64,000 bases of DNA from assembly GCF_963924675.1 (NCBI RefSeq), contig NW_027077445.1:1-64000 (forward strand). Direction: 5' to 3'. Made by a program: the position numbers and the translations under genes. Shown one piece after another: positions 27,303 through 39,507 of the stretch; position 1 is the first letter of the stretch, and each line of letters begins with the position of its first letter. Below the pieces are notes generated by a model, which was given only the letters and a program-made list of their open reading frames with translations, was not told where the DNA came from and made no database searches. This DNA comes from Phocoena phocoena (Eukaryota > Chordata > Mammalia > Artiodactyla > Phocoenidae).

Positions 27303-27900
27303 AAACCGTTGTCGTACCCTAACCTGTCCCCTAAACCGTCCCCATCCCCTAAACCTAACCCTAACCCTTACCCGAAGCCTTACCCTAACCCGTCCCCTAA
27401 TACTAACACGTATGCTAACACTATCTCGTACCCTAACACGTACGCTCACCCTAAACCGTTGTCGTACCCTAACCTGTCCCCTAAACCGTCCCCGTCCCCG
27501 TCCCCTAACCCTAACCCTAAGCCTTACCCTAAGCCTTACCCTAACCCGTCCCCTAATCCTAACCCGTACGCTAACACTAAACCGTACCCTAACACGTACG
27601 CTCACCCTAAACGGTTGTCGTACCCTAACCTGTCCCCTAAACCGTCCCCGTCCCCTAACCCTAACCCTAACCCTAACCCCAACCCGAACCCTTACCCGAA
27701 GCCTTACCCTAACCCGTCCCCTAATCCTTACCTGAACGCTAACACTAATCCATATCCTAACACGTACGCTCACCCAAAACCGTTGTCGTGCGCTAACCTG
27801 TCCCCTAAACCGTCCCCGTCCCCTAACCCTAACCCTAACCCTTACCCGAAGCATTACACTAACCCGTCCCCTAATCCTAACCCGTATGCTAACTCTAACC
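27303..27900 (+). repeat. ~795-bp tandem unit, second (partial) copy
   Basis: Matches 26,505-27,108 with scattered substitutions and one extra CCCGTC word near 27,490. The match ends near 27,900, where the partner has CGCACATCC and this copy has CGCTCACCCTGAACGG. A further, more distant relative of the unit begins at 39,508 (ATCTCGTACC at 39,601), directly after the second 5,288-bp copy. Confidence 0.78.
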
Positions 27901-28978
27901 CATACCCTAACACGTACGCTCACCCTGAACGGTTGTCGTACCCTAACCTGTCCCCTAAACCGTCCCCGTCCCCTAACCCTTACCCTAACCTTACCCTAAC
28001 ACTTACCCGAAGCCTTACCCTAACCCGTCCCCTAATCCTAACCCGTACGCTAACACTAACCTGTACTCTAACACGTACGCTCACCCTAAACCGTTGTCGT
28101 ACCCTAACCTGTCCCCTAAACCGTCCCCGTCCCCTAACCCTAACCCTAACCCTTACCCGAAGCCTTACCCTAACCTGTCCCCTAATCCTAACCCTTACGC
28201 TAACACTAACCCATACCCTAACACGTACGCTCACCCTAAACATTTGTCGTACCCTAACCTGTCCCCTAAACCGTCCCCGTCCCCTAACCCTAACACTAAC
28301 CCTAACCCTAACCCTTAACCAAAGCCTTACACTAACCCGTCCCCTAATCCTAACCCGTATGCTAACTCTAACCCGTACCCTAACACGTACGCACATCCTA
28401 AACCGTTGTCGTACCCTAACCTGTCCCCTAAACCATCCCCGTCCCCTAACCCTAACACTAATCCTAACCCTAACCCTAAACCTTATACGAAGACTTACCC
28501 TAAGCCGTCCCCTAAACCTAACCCGTACGCTAACACTAACCCGTACCCTAACACGTACGCTCACCATATACCATTGTCGTACCCGAACCTGTCCGCTAAA
28601 CCCCCCCCATCCCGTCACCCTAACACTAACCCTAACCCTAACCCTTATCCAAAGCCTTACCTTAACCCGTCCCCTAATCCTAAATCGTACGCTAACACGA
28701 ACCCGTACCCTAACACTTATGCTCACCCTAAACCGTTGTCGTACCCTAACCTGTCCCCTAAACAGTACCCGTCCCCTAACCCTAACCCTAACCCTAACCC
28801 TAAACCTAAACCTTACCCGAAGCCTTACCCTAACCCGTCCCCTAATCCGAACCCGTACGCTAACACTAACCCGTACCCTAACACGTAAGCTCACCCTAAA
28901 CCGTTGTCGTACACTAACCTGTCCTCTAAACCGTCCCCGTCCCCGTCCCCGTCCCCTAACCCTAACCCTAACCCTAAC
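27901..28978 (+). repeat. Satellite segment left of the 5,288-bp duplication
   Basis: Six to seven monomers. The part 27,950-28,450 resembles 40,800-41,250, including monomers joined as CCTTACCCTAACCTTACCC (near 27,978 and 40,832) and a CATTTGTCGTACC monomer (28,241 and 41,102). The part 28,430-28,978 resembles 42,440-43,000, including GAAGACTTACCCTAAGCC or GAAGTCTTACCCTAAGCC and a four-fold CCCGTC run near 28,935. A run of eight C lies at 28,601-28,608. Confidence 0.75.
28601..28608 (+). repeat. C8 homopolymer inside a monomer
   Basis: The usual AAACCGTCCCC is replaced by AAACCCCCCCC: the G and the T of the ACCGTC slot are both C here. The length is unchanged, so two substitutions explain it. 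The equivalent monomer near 42,610 keeps ACCGTC. It could also be a base-calling error at a C run. Confidence 0.75.
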
Positions 28979-31900
28979 CCTTACCCGAAGCCTTACCCTA
29001 ACCCGTCCCCTAATCCTAACCGTAGGCTAACACTAACCCATACCCTAACACGTATGCTCACCCTAAACCGTTGTCGTACCCTAACCTGTCCCCTAAACCG
29101 TCCCCGTCCCCTAACACTAACCCTAAACCTAACCCTTACCCGAAGCCTTACACTAACCCGTCCCCTATTCCTAACCCGTACGCTAAAACTTACCAGTACC
29201 CTAACACGTACGCTCACCCTAAACCGTGGTCGTACCCTAACCTGTCCCCTAAACCGTCCCCGTCCCCTAACCCTAACCCTAACACTAACACTAACCCGAA
29301 CCCTTACCCGAAGCCTTACCCTTACACGTCCCCTAATCCTAACCCGTACGCTAACACTAACCCGTACCCTAACACGTACGCTCACCCTAAACATTTGTCG
29401 TACCCTAACCTGTACCCTAAACCCTCCCCGTCCCCTAACCCTAACACTAACCCTAACACTAACCCTTACCCAAAGCCTTACCCTAACCCGTCCCCTAATC
29501 CTAAATCGTACGCTAACACGAACCCATACCCTAACACTTACGCTCACCCTAAACCGTTGTCGTACCCTAACCTCTCCCCTAAACCGTCCCCATCCCCTAA
29601 CCCTAACCCTAACCCTAACCCTAACCCTTACCCGAAGCCTTACCCTATCCCGTCCCCTAATCCTAACCCGTATGCTAACTCTAACCCGTACCCTAACACT
29701 TACGCTCATCCTAAACCGTTGTTGTACCCTAACCTGTCCCCTAAAGCGTCCCCGTCCCCTAAACCTAACCCTAACCCTAACCCTAACCCTAACCCTAAAC
29801 CTTACCCGAAGCCTTACCCTAAGCCGTCCACTAATCCTAACCCGTACGCTAACAATAACCCGTACCCTAACATGTACACTCACCCTAAACCGTTGTCGTA
29901 CACTAACCTGTCCCCTAAACCGTCCCCGTCCCCGTCCCCTAACCCTAAACCTGACCCTAAACCTAACCCTTACCCGAAGCCTTACCCTAACACGTCCACT
30001 AATCCTAACCCGTAGGCTAACACCAACCCGAACCCTAACACGTATGCTCACCCTAAACCGTTGTCGTAACCCAACCTGTCCCCTAAACCGTCCCCGTCCC
30101 CTAACCCTAACCCTAACCCTAACCCTAACCCTTACCCGAAGCCTTACCCTAACCCGTCCCCTAATCCTAACACGTACGCTAACAGTAACCCGTACCCTAA
30201 CACGTACGCTCACCCGAAACAGTTGTCGTACCCTAACCTGTCCCCTAAACCGTCCCCGTCCCCTAACCCTAACCCTAAACCAAACCCTTACCCGAAGCCT
30301 TACCCTAACCCATCACCTAATCCTAACCCGTACGCTAACACTAAACCGTACCCTAACACGTACGCTCACCCTAAACTGTTGTCGTACCCTAACCTGTCCC
30401 CTAAAACTTCCCCGTCCCCTAACACTAACCCTAACCCTAACCCTAACCCTAACCCTTACCCGAAGCCTTACCGTAACTCGTTCCCTAATCCTAACCCGTA
30501 CACTAACAATAACCTGTACCCTAACACGTACGCTCACCCTAAACCGTTGTCGTATCCTAACCTGTCTCCTAAACCGGCCCCATCCCCTAACACTAACCCT
30601 AACCCTAACCCTAACCCTAACCATTACCCGAAGCCTTACACTAACCCGTCCCGTAATCCTAACCCGTATGCTAACACTAACCCGTACCCTAACACGTACA
30701 CTCACCCTAAACCGATGTCGTACACTAACCTGTCCCCTAAACCGTCACCGTCCCCTAACCCTAACCCTAACCCTAACACTAACCCGAACCCTTACCCGAA
30801 GCCTTACCCTTACCCATCCCCTAATCCTAACCCGTACGCTAACACTAACCCGTACCCTAACACATACGCTCACCCTAAATATTTGTCGTACCCTAACCTG
30901 TACCCTAAACCCTCCCCGTCCCCTAACCCTAACACTAAACCTAACCCTAACCCTTTCCCAAAGCCTTACCCTTACCCGTCCCCTAATCCTAAATCGTACA
31001 CTAACACGAACCCGTACCCTAACACTTACGCTCACCCTAAACCGTTGTCGTACCCTAACCTCTCCCCTAAACCGTCCCCATCCCCTAACCCTAACCCTAA
31101 CCCTAACCCTAACCCTTACCCGAAGCCTTACACTAACCCGTCCCCTAATCCTAACCCGTATGCTAACTCTAACCCGTACCCTAACACGTACATTCATCCT
31201 AAACCGTTGTTGTACCCTAACCTGTCCCCTAAAGCGTCCCCGTCCCCTAACCCTAACCCTAACCCTAACCCTAACCCTAAATCTTACCCGAAGCCTTACC
31301 CTAACCCGTCCCCTAATCCTAACCCGTACGCTAACAATAACCCGTACCCTAACACGTACGCTCACCCTAAACCGTTGTCGTACACTAACCTATCCCCTAA
31401 ACCGTCCCCGTCCCCGTCCCCTAACCATAAACCTAACCCTAACCCTAACCCTTACCCGAAGCCTTACCCTAACACGTCCACTAATCCTAACCCGTAGGCT
31501 AACACTAACCCGAACCCTAACACGTATGCTCACCCTAAACCGTTGTCGTAACCCAACCTGTCCCCTGAACCGTCCCCGTCCCCTAACCCTAACCCTAACC
31601 CTAACCCTAACCCTTACCTGAAGCCTTACCCTAACCCGTCCCCTAATCCTAACCCGTACGCTAACACTAAACCGTACCCTAACACGTACGCTCACCCGAA
31701 ACCGTTGTCATACCCTAACCTGTCCCCTAAACCGTCCCCGTCACCTAACCCTAACCCTAAACCTAACCCTTACCCGAAGCCTTACCCTAACCCATCCCCT
31801 AATCCTAACCCGTACGCTAACACTAAACCGTACCCTAACACGTACGCTCACCCTAAACTGTTGTCGTACCCTAACCTGTCCCCTAAAACTTCCCCTTCCC

Positions 31901-34218
31901 CTAACACTAACCCTAACCCTAACCCTAACCCTAACCCTTACCCGAAGCCTTACCGTAACCCGTCCCCTAATCCTAACCCGTACACTAACAATAACCTGTA
32001 CCCTAACACGTACGCTCACCCTAAACCGTTGTCGTATCCTAACCTGTCCCCTAAACCGTCCCCATCCCCTAACACTAACCCTAACCCTAACCCTAACCCT
32101 AACCCTTACCCAAGCCTTACCCTAACCCGTCCCGTAATCCTAACCCGTACGCTAACACTAACCCGTACCCTAACACGTACACTCACCCTAAACCGTTGTC
32201 GTACCCTAACATGTCCCCTAAACCGTCCCCGTCCCCTAAACCTAACCCTAAACCTAACCCTAACGCTAACCCTTACCCGAAGCCTTACCATAACCCGTCC
32301 CCTAATCCTAACCCGTACACTAACAATAACCTGTACCCTAACACGTATGCTCACCCTACACCGTTGTCGTACCCTAACCTGTCCCCTAAACCGTCCCCGT
32401 CCCCTAACACTAACCCTAACCCTAACCCTAATTCTAAACCTTACCCGAAGCCTTACCCTAACACGTCCTGTAATCCTAACCCGTAGGCTAACACTAAACC
32501 GTACCCTAACACGTACACTCACCCTAAACAGTTGTCGTACACTAACCTGTCCCGTAAACCGTCGCCGTCCCCTAACCCTAACCCTAACCCTAACCCTAAC
32601 CCTAACCCTAACCCTTACCTGAAGCCTTAACCTAATCCGTCCCTTAATCCTAACCCGTACGCTAACACTAACCCGTACCCTAACATGTCCGCTCACCACA
32701 ATCGTAGTCGTACCCTAACCTGTCCCCTAAACCATCCCCGTCCCCTAACACTAACCCTAATCCTAACCCTAACCCTAAACCTTATCCGAAGCCTTACGCT
32801 AAACCGTCCCCTAAACCTAACCCGTACGCTAACACTAACCCGTACCCTAACACGTACGCTCGCCCTATACCGTTGTCGTACCCGAACCTGTCCCCTAAAC
32901 CGTCACCGTCTCCTAACCCTAACACTAAACCTAACACTAACCCGAACCCTTACCCGAAGCCTTACACTTACCCGTCCCCTAATCCTAACCCGTACGCTAA
33001 CACTAACCCGTACCCTAACACGTACGCTCACCCTAAACATTTGTCGTACCCTAACCTGTCCCCTAAACCCTCCCCGTCCCCTAACCCTAACACTATCCCT
33101 AACCCTAACACTTACCCAAAGCCTTACCCTAACCCGTCCCCTAATCCTAAAGCGTACGCTAACACGAACCCGTACCCTAACACTTACGCTCACCCTAAAC
33201 CGTTATCGTACATTAACCTCTCCCTTAAACCGTACCCATCCCCTAACACTAACCCTAACCCTAAACCTCAACCTAACTCTTACCCGAAGCCTTACCCTAA
33301 CCCGTCCCCTAATCCTAACACGTACGCTAACACTAACCCGTAGCCTAACACGTACGCGCACCATAAACCGTTGTCGTACTCTAACCTTTCCCCTAAACCT
33401 TCCCCGTCCCCTAACACTAACCCTAACCCTAACCCTAACCCTAACACTTACCCGAAGCCTTACCCTAAACCGTCCCCTAATCCTAACCCGTACGCTAACA
33501 CTAAACCATACCCTAACACGTACGCTCACTCTAAACCGTTGTCGTACCGTAAACTGTCCCCTAAACCGTCCCCGTCCCCTAACCCTAACCCTAACCCTAA
33601 CCCTTACCCGAAGCCTTATCCTAACCCTTCCCCTAATCCTAACTCGTACACCAACAGTAACCCGTAGCCTAACACGTACGCTCACCCTAAACCGCTGTCG
33701 TACCCTAACCTGCCCCTAAACCGTCACCGTCCCCTAACCCTAACCCTAAACCTAAACCTAACCCGAACCCTTACCCGAAGCCTTACCCTAACCCGTCCCC
33801 TAATCCTTACCCGAACGCTAACACTAATCCATACCCTAACACGTACGCTCACCCAAAACTGGTGTCGTGCCCTAAACTGTCCCCTAAACCGTCCCCGTCC
33901 CCTAACCCTAACCCTAACCCTAACCCTAAACCTTACCCGAAGCATTACCCTAACCCGTCCCCTAATCCTAACCCGTATGCTAACTCTAACCCGTACCCTA
34001 ACACGTACGCTCACGCTAAACCGATGTCGTACCCTAACCTGTCCCCTAAACCGTCCCCATTCCCTAACCCTAACACTAACCCTAACCCTAACCCTAACCC
34101 TTACCCGAAGCCTTACACTAACCCGTCCCCTAATCCTAAACCGTACGCAAACACTAACCCGTACACTAACACGTCCGCTCACGCTAAACCGTTGTCGTAC
34201 CCTAACCTGTCCCCTAAA
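28979..34218 (+). repeat. 5,288-bp tandem duplication, copy A (about 5.24 kb)
   Basis: Position x matches x+5,288 (x+5,289 after a one-base indel at 32,111) over the whole interval. By eye I find only a handful of differences: 29,539 (T against G), the 32,111 indel, 33,055 (C against A), 33,469 (A against C) and 34,196 (C against G). The period is not a multiple of six, because the unit carries several phase-breaking indels, such as CCTAACCGTAGGC at 29,015 and GTCGTAACCCAACC near 30,063 and 31,546. The left edge falls exactly at the end of a perfect CCCTAA block. Confidence 0.9.
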
Positions 34219-34266
34219 AAGTACCCGTCCCCTAACCCTAACCCTAACCCTAACCCTAAACCTAAA
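34219..34266 (+). repeat. Junction piece between the two 5,288-bp copies
   Basis: These 48 bp belong to neither copy. With the bases just before it, the piece reads AAAAGTACCCG, then CCCTAA words ending in AAACCTAAACC. The closest relatives are the monomers near 28,760-28,815 and 42,775-42,830, which have AACAGTACCCG. The junction monomer thus combines a core from that type with the tail of the 28,979 type. This fits an exchange in the CCCTAA block accompanied by loss of about one monomer. Confidence 0.7.
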
Positions 34267-37200
34267 CCTTACCCGAAGCCTTACCCTAACCCGTCCCCTA
34301 ATCCTAACCGTAGGCTAACACTAACCCATACCCTAACACGTATGCTCACCCTAAACCGTTGTCGTACCCTAACCTGTCCCCTAAACCGTCCCCGTCCCCT
34401 AACACTAACCCTAAACCTAACCCTTACCCGAAGCCTTACACTAACCCGTCCCCTATTCCTAACCCGTACGCTAAAACTTACCAGTACCCTAACACGTACG
34501 CTCACCCTAAACCGTGGTCGTACCCTAACCTGTCCCCTAAACCGTCCCCGTCCCCTAACCCTAACCCTAACACTAACACTAACCCGAACCCTTACCCGAA
34601 GCCTTACCCTTACACGTCCCCTAATCCTAACCCGTACGCTAACACTAACCCGTACCCTAACACGTACGCTCACCCTAAACATTTGTCGTACCCTAACCTG
34701 TACCCTAAACCCTCCCCGTCCCCTAACCCTAACACTAACCCTAACACTAACCCTTACCCAAAGCCTTACCCTAACCCGTCCCCTAATCCTAAATCGTACG
34801 CTAACACGAACCCATACCCTAACACTGACGCTCACCCTAAACCGTTGTCGTACCCTAACCTCTCCCCTAAACCGTCCCCATCCCCTAACCCTAACCCTAA
34901 CCCTAACCCTAACCCTTACCCGAAGCCTTACCCTATCCCGTCCCCTAATCCTAACCCGTATGCTAACTCTAACCCGTACCCTAACACTTACGCTCATCCT
35001 AAACCGTTGTTGTACCCTAACCTGTCCCCTAAAGCGTCCCCGTCCCCTAAACCTAACCCTAACCCTAACCCTAACCCTAACCCTAAACCTTACCCGAAGC
35101 CTTACCCTAAGCCGTCCACTAATCCTAACCCGTACGCTAACAATAACCCGTACCCTAACATGTACACTCACCCTAAACCGTTGTCGTACACTAACCTGTC
35201 CCCTAAACCGTCCCCGTCCCCGTCCCCTAACCCTAAACCTGACCCTAAACCTAACCCTTACCCGAAGCCTTACCCTAACACGTCCACTAATCCTAACCCG
35301 TAGGCTAACACCAACCCGAACCCTAACACGTATGCTCACCCTAAACCGTTGTCGTAACCCAACCTGTCCCCTAAACCGTCCCCGTCCCCTAACCCTAACC
35401 CTAACCCTAACCCTAACCCTTACCCGAAGCCTTACCCTAACCCGTCCCCTAATCCTAACACGTACGCTAACAGTAACCCGTACCCTAACACGTACGCTCA
35501 CCCGAAACAGTTGTCGTACCCTAACCTGTCCCCTAAACCGTCCCCGTCCCCTAACCCTAACCCTAAACCAAACCCTTACCCGAAGCCTTACCCTAACCCA
35601 TCACCTAATCCTAACCCGTACGCTAACACTAAACCGTACCCTAACACGTACGCTCACCCTAAACTGTTGTCGTACCCTAACCTGTCCCCTAAAACTTCCC
35701 CGTCCCCTAACACTAACCCTAACCCTAACCCTAACCCTAACCCTTACCCGAAGCCTTACCGTAACTCGTTCCCTAATCCTAACCCGTACACTAACAATAA
35801 CCTGTACCCTAACACGTACGCTCACCCTAAACCGTTGTCGTATCCTAACCTGTCTCCTAAACCGGCCCCATCCCCTAACACTAACCCTAACCCTAACCCT
35901 AACCCTAACCATTACCCGAAGCCTTACACTAACCCGTCCCGTAATCCTAACCCGTATGCTAACACTAACCCGTACCCTAACACGTACACTCACCCTAAAC
36001 CGATGTCGTACACTAACCTGTCCCCTAAACCGTCACCGTCCCCTAACCCTAACCCTAACCCTAACACTAACCCGAACCCTTACCCGAAGCCTTACCCTTA
36101 CCCATCCCCTAATCCTAACCCGTACGCTAACACTAACCCGTACCCTAACACATACGCTCACCCTAAATATTTGTCGTACCCTAACCTGTACCCTAAACCC
36201 TCCCCGTCCCCTAACCCTAACACTAAACCTAACCCTAACCCTTTCCCAAAGCCTTACCCTTACCCGTCCCCTAATCCTAAATCGTACACTAACACGAACC
36301 CGTACCCTAACACTTACGCTCACCCTAAACCGTTGTCGTACCCTAACCTCTCCCCTAAACCGTCCCCATCCCCTAACCCTAACCCTAACCCTAACCCTAA
36401 CCCTTACCCGAAGCCTTACACTAACCCGTCCCCTAATCCTAACCCGTATGCTAACTCTAACCCGTACCCTAACACGTACATTCATCCTAAACCGTTGTTG
36501 TACCCTAACCTGTCCCCTAAAGCGTCCCCGTCCCCTAACCCTAACCCTAACCCTAACCCTAACCCTAAATCTTACCCGAAGCCTTACCCTAACCCGTCCC
36601 CTAATCCTAACCCGTACGCTAACAATAACCCGTACCCTAACACGTACGCTCACCCTAAACCGTTGTCGTACACTAACCTATCCCCTAAACCGTCCCCGTC
36701 CCCGTCCCCTAACCATAAACCTAACCCTAACCCTAACCCTTACCCGAAGCCTTACCCTAACACGTCCACTAATCCTAACCCGTAGGCTAACACTAACCCG
36801 AACCCTAACACGTATGCTCACCCTAAACCGTTGTCGTAACCCAACCTGTCCCCTGAACCGTCCCCGTCCCCTAACCCTAACCCTAACCCTAACCCTAACC
36901 CTTACCTGAAGCCTTACCCTAACCCGTCCCCTAATCCTAACCCGTACGCTAACACTAAACCGTACCCTAACACGTACGCTCACCCGAAACCGTTGTCATA
37001 CCCTAACCTGTCCCCTAAACCGTCCCCGTCACCTAACCCTAACCCTAAACCTAACCCTTACCCGAAGCCTTACCCTAACCCATCCCCTAATCCTAACCCG
37101 TACGCTAACACTAAACCGTACCCTAACACGTACGCTCACCCTAAACTGTTGTCGTACCCTAACCTGTCCCCTAAAACTTCCCCTTCCCCTAACACTAACC

Positions 37201-39507
37201 CTAACCCTAACCCTAACCCTAACCCTTACCCGAAGCCTTACCGTAACCCGTCCCCTAATCCTAACCCGTACACTAACAATAACCTGTACCCTAACACGTA
37301 CGCTCACCCTAAACCGTTGTCGTATCCTAACCTGTCCCCTAAACCGTCCCCATCCCCTAACACTAACCCTAACCCTAACCCTAACCCTAACCCTTACCCT
37401 AAGCCTTACCCTAACCCGTCCCGTAATCCTAACCCGTACGCTAACACTAACCCGTACCCTAACACGTACACTCACCCTAAACCGTTGTCGTACCCTAACA
37501 TGTCCCCTAAACCGTCCCCGTCCCCTAAACCTAACCCTAAACCTAACCCTAACGCTAACCCTTACCCGAAGCCTTACCATAACCCGTCCCCTAATCCTAA
37601 CCCGTACACTAACAATAACCTGTACCCTAACACGTATGCTCACCCTACACCGTTGTCGTACCCTAACCTGTCCCCTAAACCGTCCCCGTCCCCTAACACT
37701 AACCCTAACCCTAACCCTAATTCTAAACCTTACCCGAAGCCTTACCCTAACACGTCCTGTAATCCTAACCCGTAGGCTAACACTAAACCGTACCCTAACA
37801 CGTACACTCACCCTAAACAGTTGTCGTACACTAACCTGTCCCGTAAACCGTCGCCGTCCCCTAACCCTAACCCTAACCCTAACCCTAACCCTAACCCTAA
37901 CCCTTACCTGAAGCCTTAACCTAATCCGTCCCTTAATCCTAACCCGTACGCTAACACTAACCCGTACCCTAACATGTCCGCTCACCACAATCGTAGTCGT
38001 ACCCTAACCTGTCCCCTAAACCATCCCCGTCCCCTAACACTAACCCTAATCCTAACCCTAACCCTAAACCTTATCCGAAGCCTTACGCTAAACCGTCCCC
38101 TAAACCTAACCCGTACGCTAACACTAACCCGTACCCTAACACGTACGCTCGCCCTATACCGTTGTCGTACCCGAACCTGTCCCCTAAACCGTCACCGTCT
38201 CCTAACCCTAACACTAAACCTAACACTAACCCGAACCCTTACCCGAAGCCTTACACTTACCCGTCCCCTAATCCTAACCCGTACGCTAACACTAACCCGT
38301 ACCCTAACACGTACGCTCACCCTAAACATTTGTCGTACCCTAAACTGTCCCCTAAACCCTCCCCGTCCCCTAACCCTAACACTATCCCTAACCCTAACAC
38401 TTACCCAAAGCCTTACCCTAACCCGTCCCCTAATCCTAAAGCGTACGCTAACACGAACCCGTACCCTAACACTTACGCTCACCCTAAACCGTTATCGTAC
38501 ATTAACCTCTCCCTTAAACCGTACCCATCCCCTAACACTAACCCTAACCCTAAACCTCAACCTAACTCTTACCCGAAGCCTTACCCTAACCCGTCCCCTA
38601 ATCCTAACACGTACGCTAACACTAACCCGTAGCCTAACACGTACGCGCACCATAAACCGTTGTCGTACTCTAACCTTTCCCCTAAACCTTCCCCGTCCCC
38701 TAACACTAACCCTAACCCTAACCCTAACCCTAACACTTACCCGAAGCCTTACCCTAACCCGTCCCCTAATCCTAACCCGTACGCTAACACTAAACCATAC
38801 CCTAACACGTACGCTCACTCTAAACCGTTGTCGTACCGTAAACTGTCCCCTAAACCGTCCCCGTCCCCTAACCCTAACCCTAACCCTAACCCTTACCCGA
38901 AGCCTTATCCTAACCCTTCCCCTAATCCTAACTCGTACACCAACAGTAACCCGTAGCCTAACACGTACGCTCACCCTAAACCGCTGTCGTACCCTAACCT
39001 GCCCCTAAACCGTCACCGTCCCCTAACCCTAACCCTAAACCTAAACCTAACCCGAACCCTTACCCGAAGCCTTACCCTAACCCGTCCCCTAATCCTTACC
39101 CGAACGCTAACACTAATCCATACCCTAACACGTACGCTCACCCAAAACTGGTGTCGTGCCCTAAACTGTCCCCTAAACCGTCCCCGTCCCCTAACCCTAA
39201 CCCTAACCCTAACCCTAAACCTTACCCGAAGCATTACCCTAACCCGTCCCCTAATCCTAACCCGTATGCTAACTCTAACCCGTACCCTAACACGTACGCT
39301 CACGCTAAACCGATGTCGTACCCTAACCTGTCCCCTAAACCGTCCCCATTCCCTAACCCTAACACTAACCCTAACCCTAACCCTAACCCTTACCCGAAGC
39401 CTTACACTAACCCGTCCCCTAATCCTAAACCGTACGCAAACACTAACCCGTACACTAACACGTCCGCTCACGCTAAACCGTTGTGGTACCCTAACCTGTC
39501 CCCTAAA
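34267..39507 (+). repeat. 5,288-bp tandem duplication, copy B
   Basis: Mirror of 28,979-34,218 in the same orientation and order, including all phase-breaking indels and subfamily markers (TAGGC variants near 35,301, 36,783 and 37,773; block Q at 38,549-39,480). At 37,400 it has CCCTAAGCC where copy A lost one base. The match ends near 39,507, where copy B continues into a unit related to 26,505-26,750 while copy A runs into the junction piece. Its near-identity implies a very recent event, or an assembly duplication. Confidence 0.9.
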
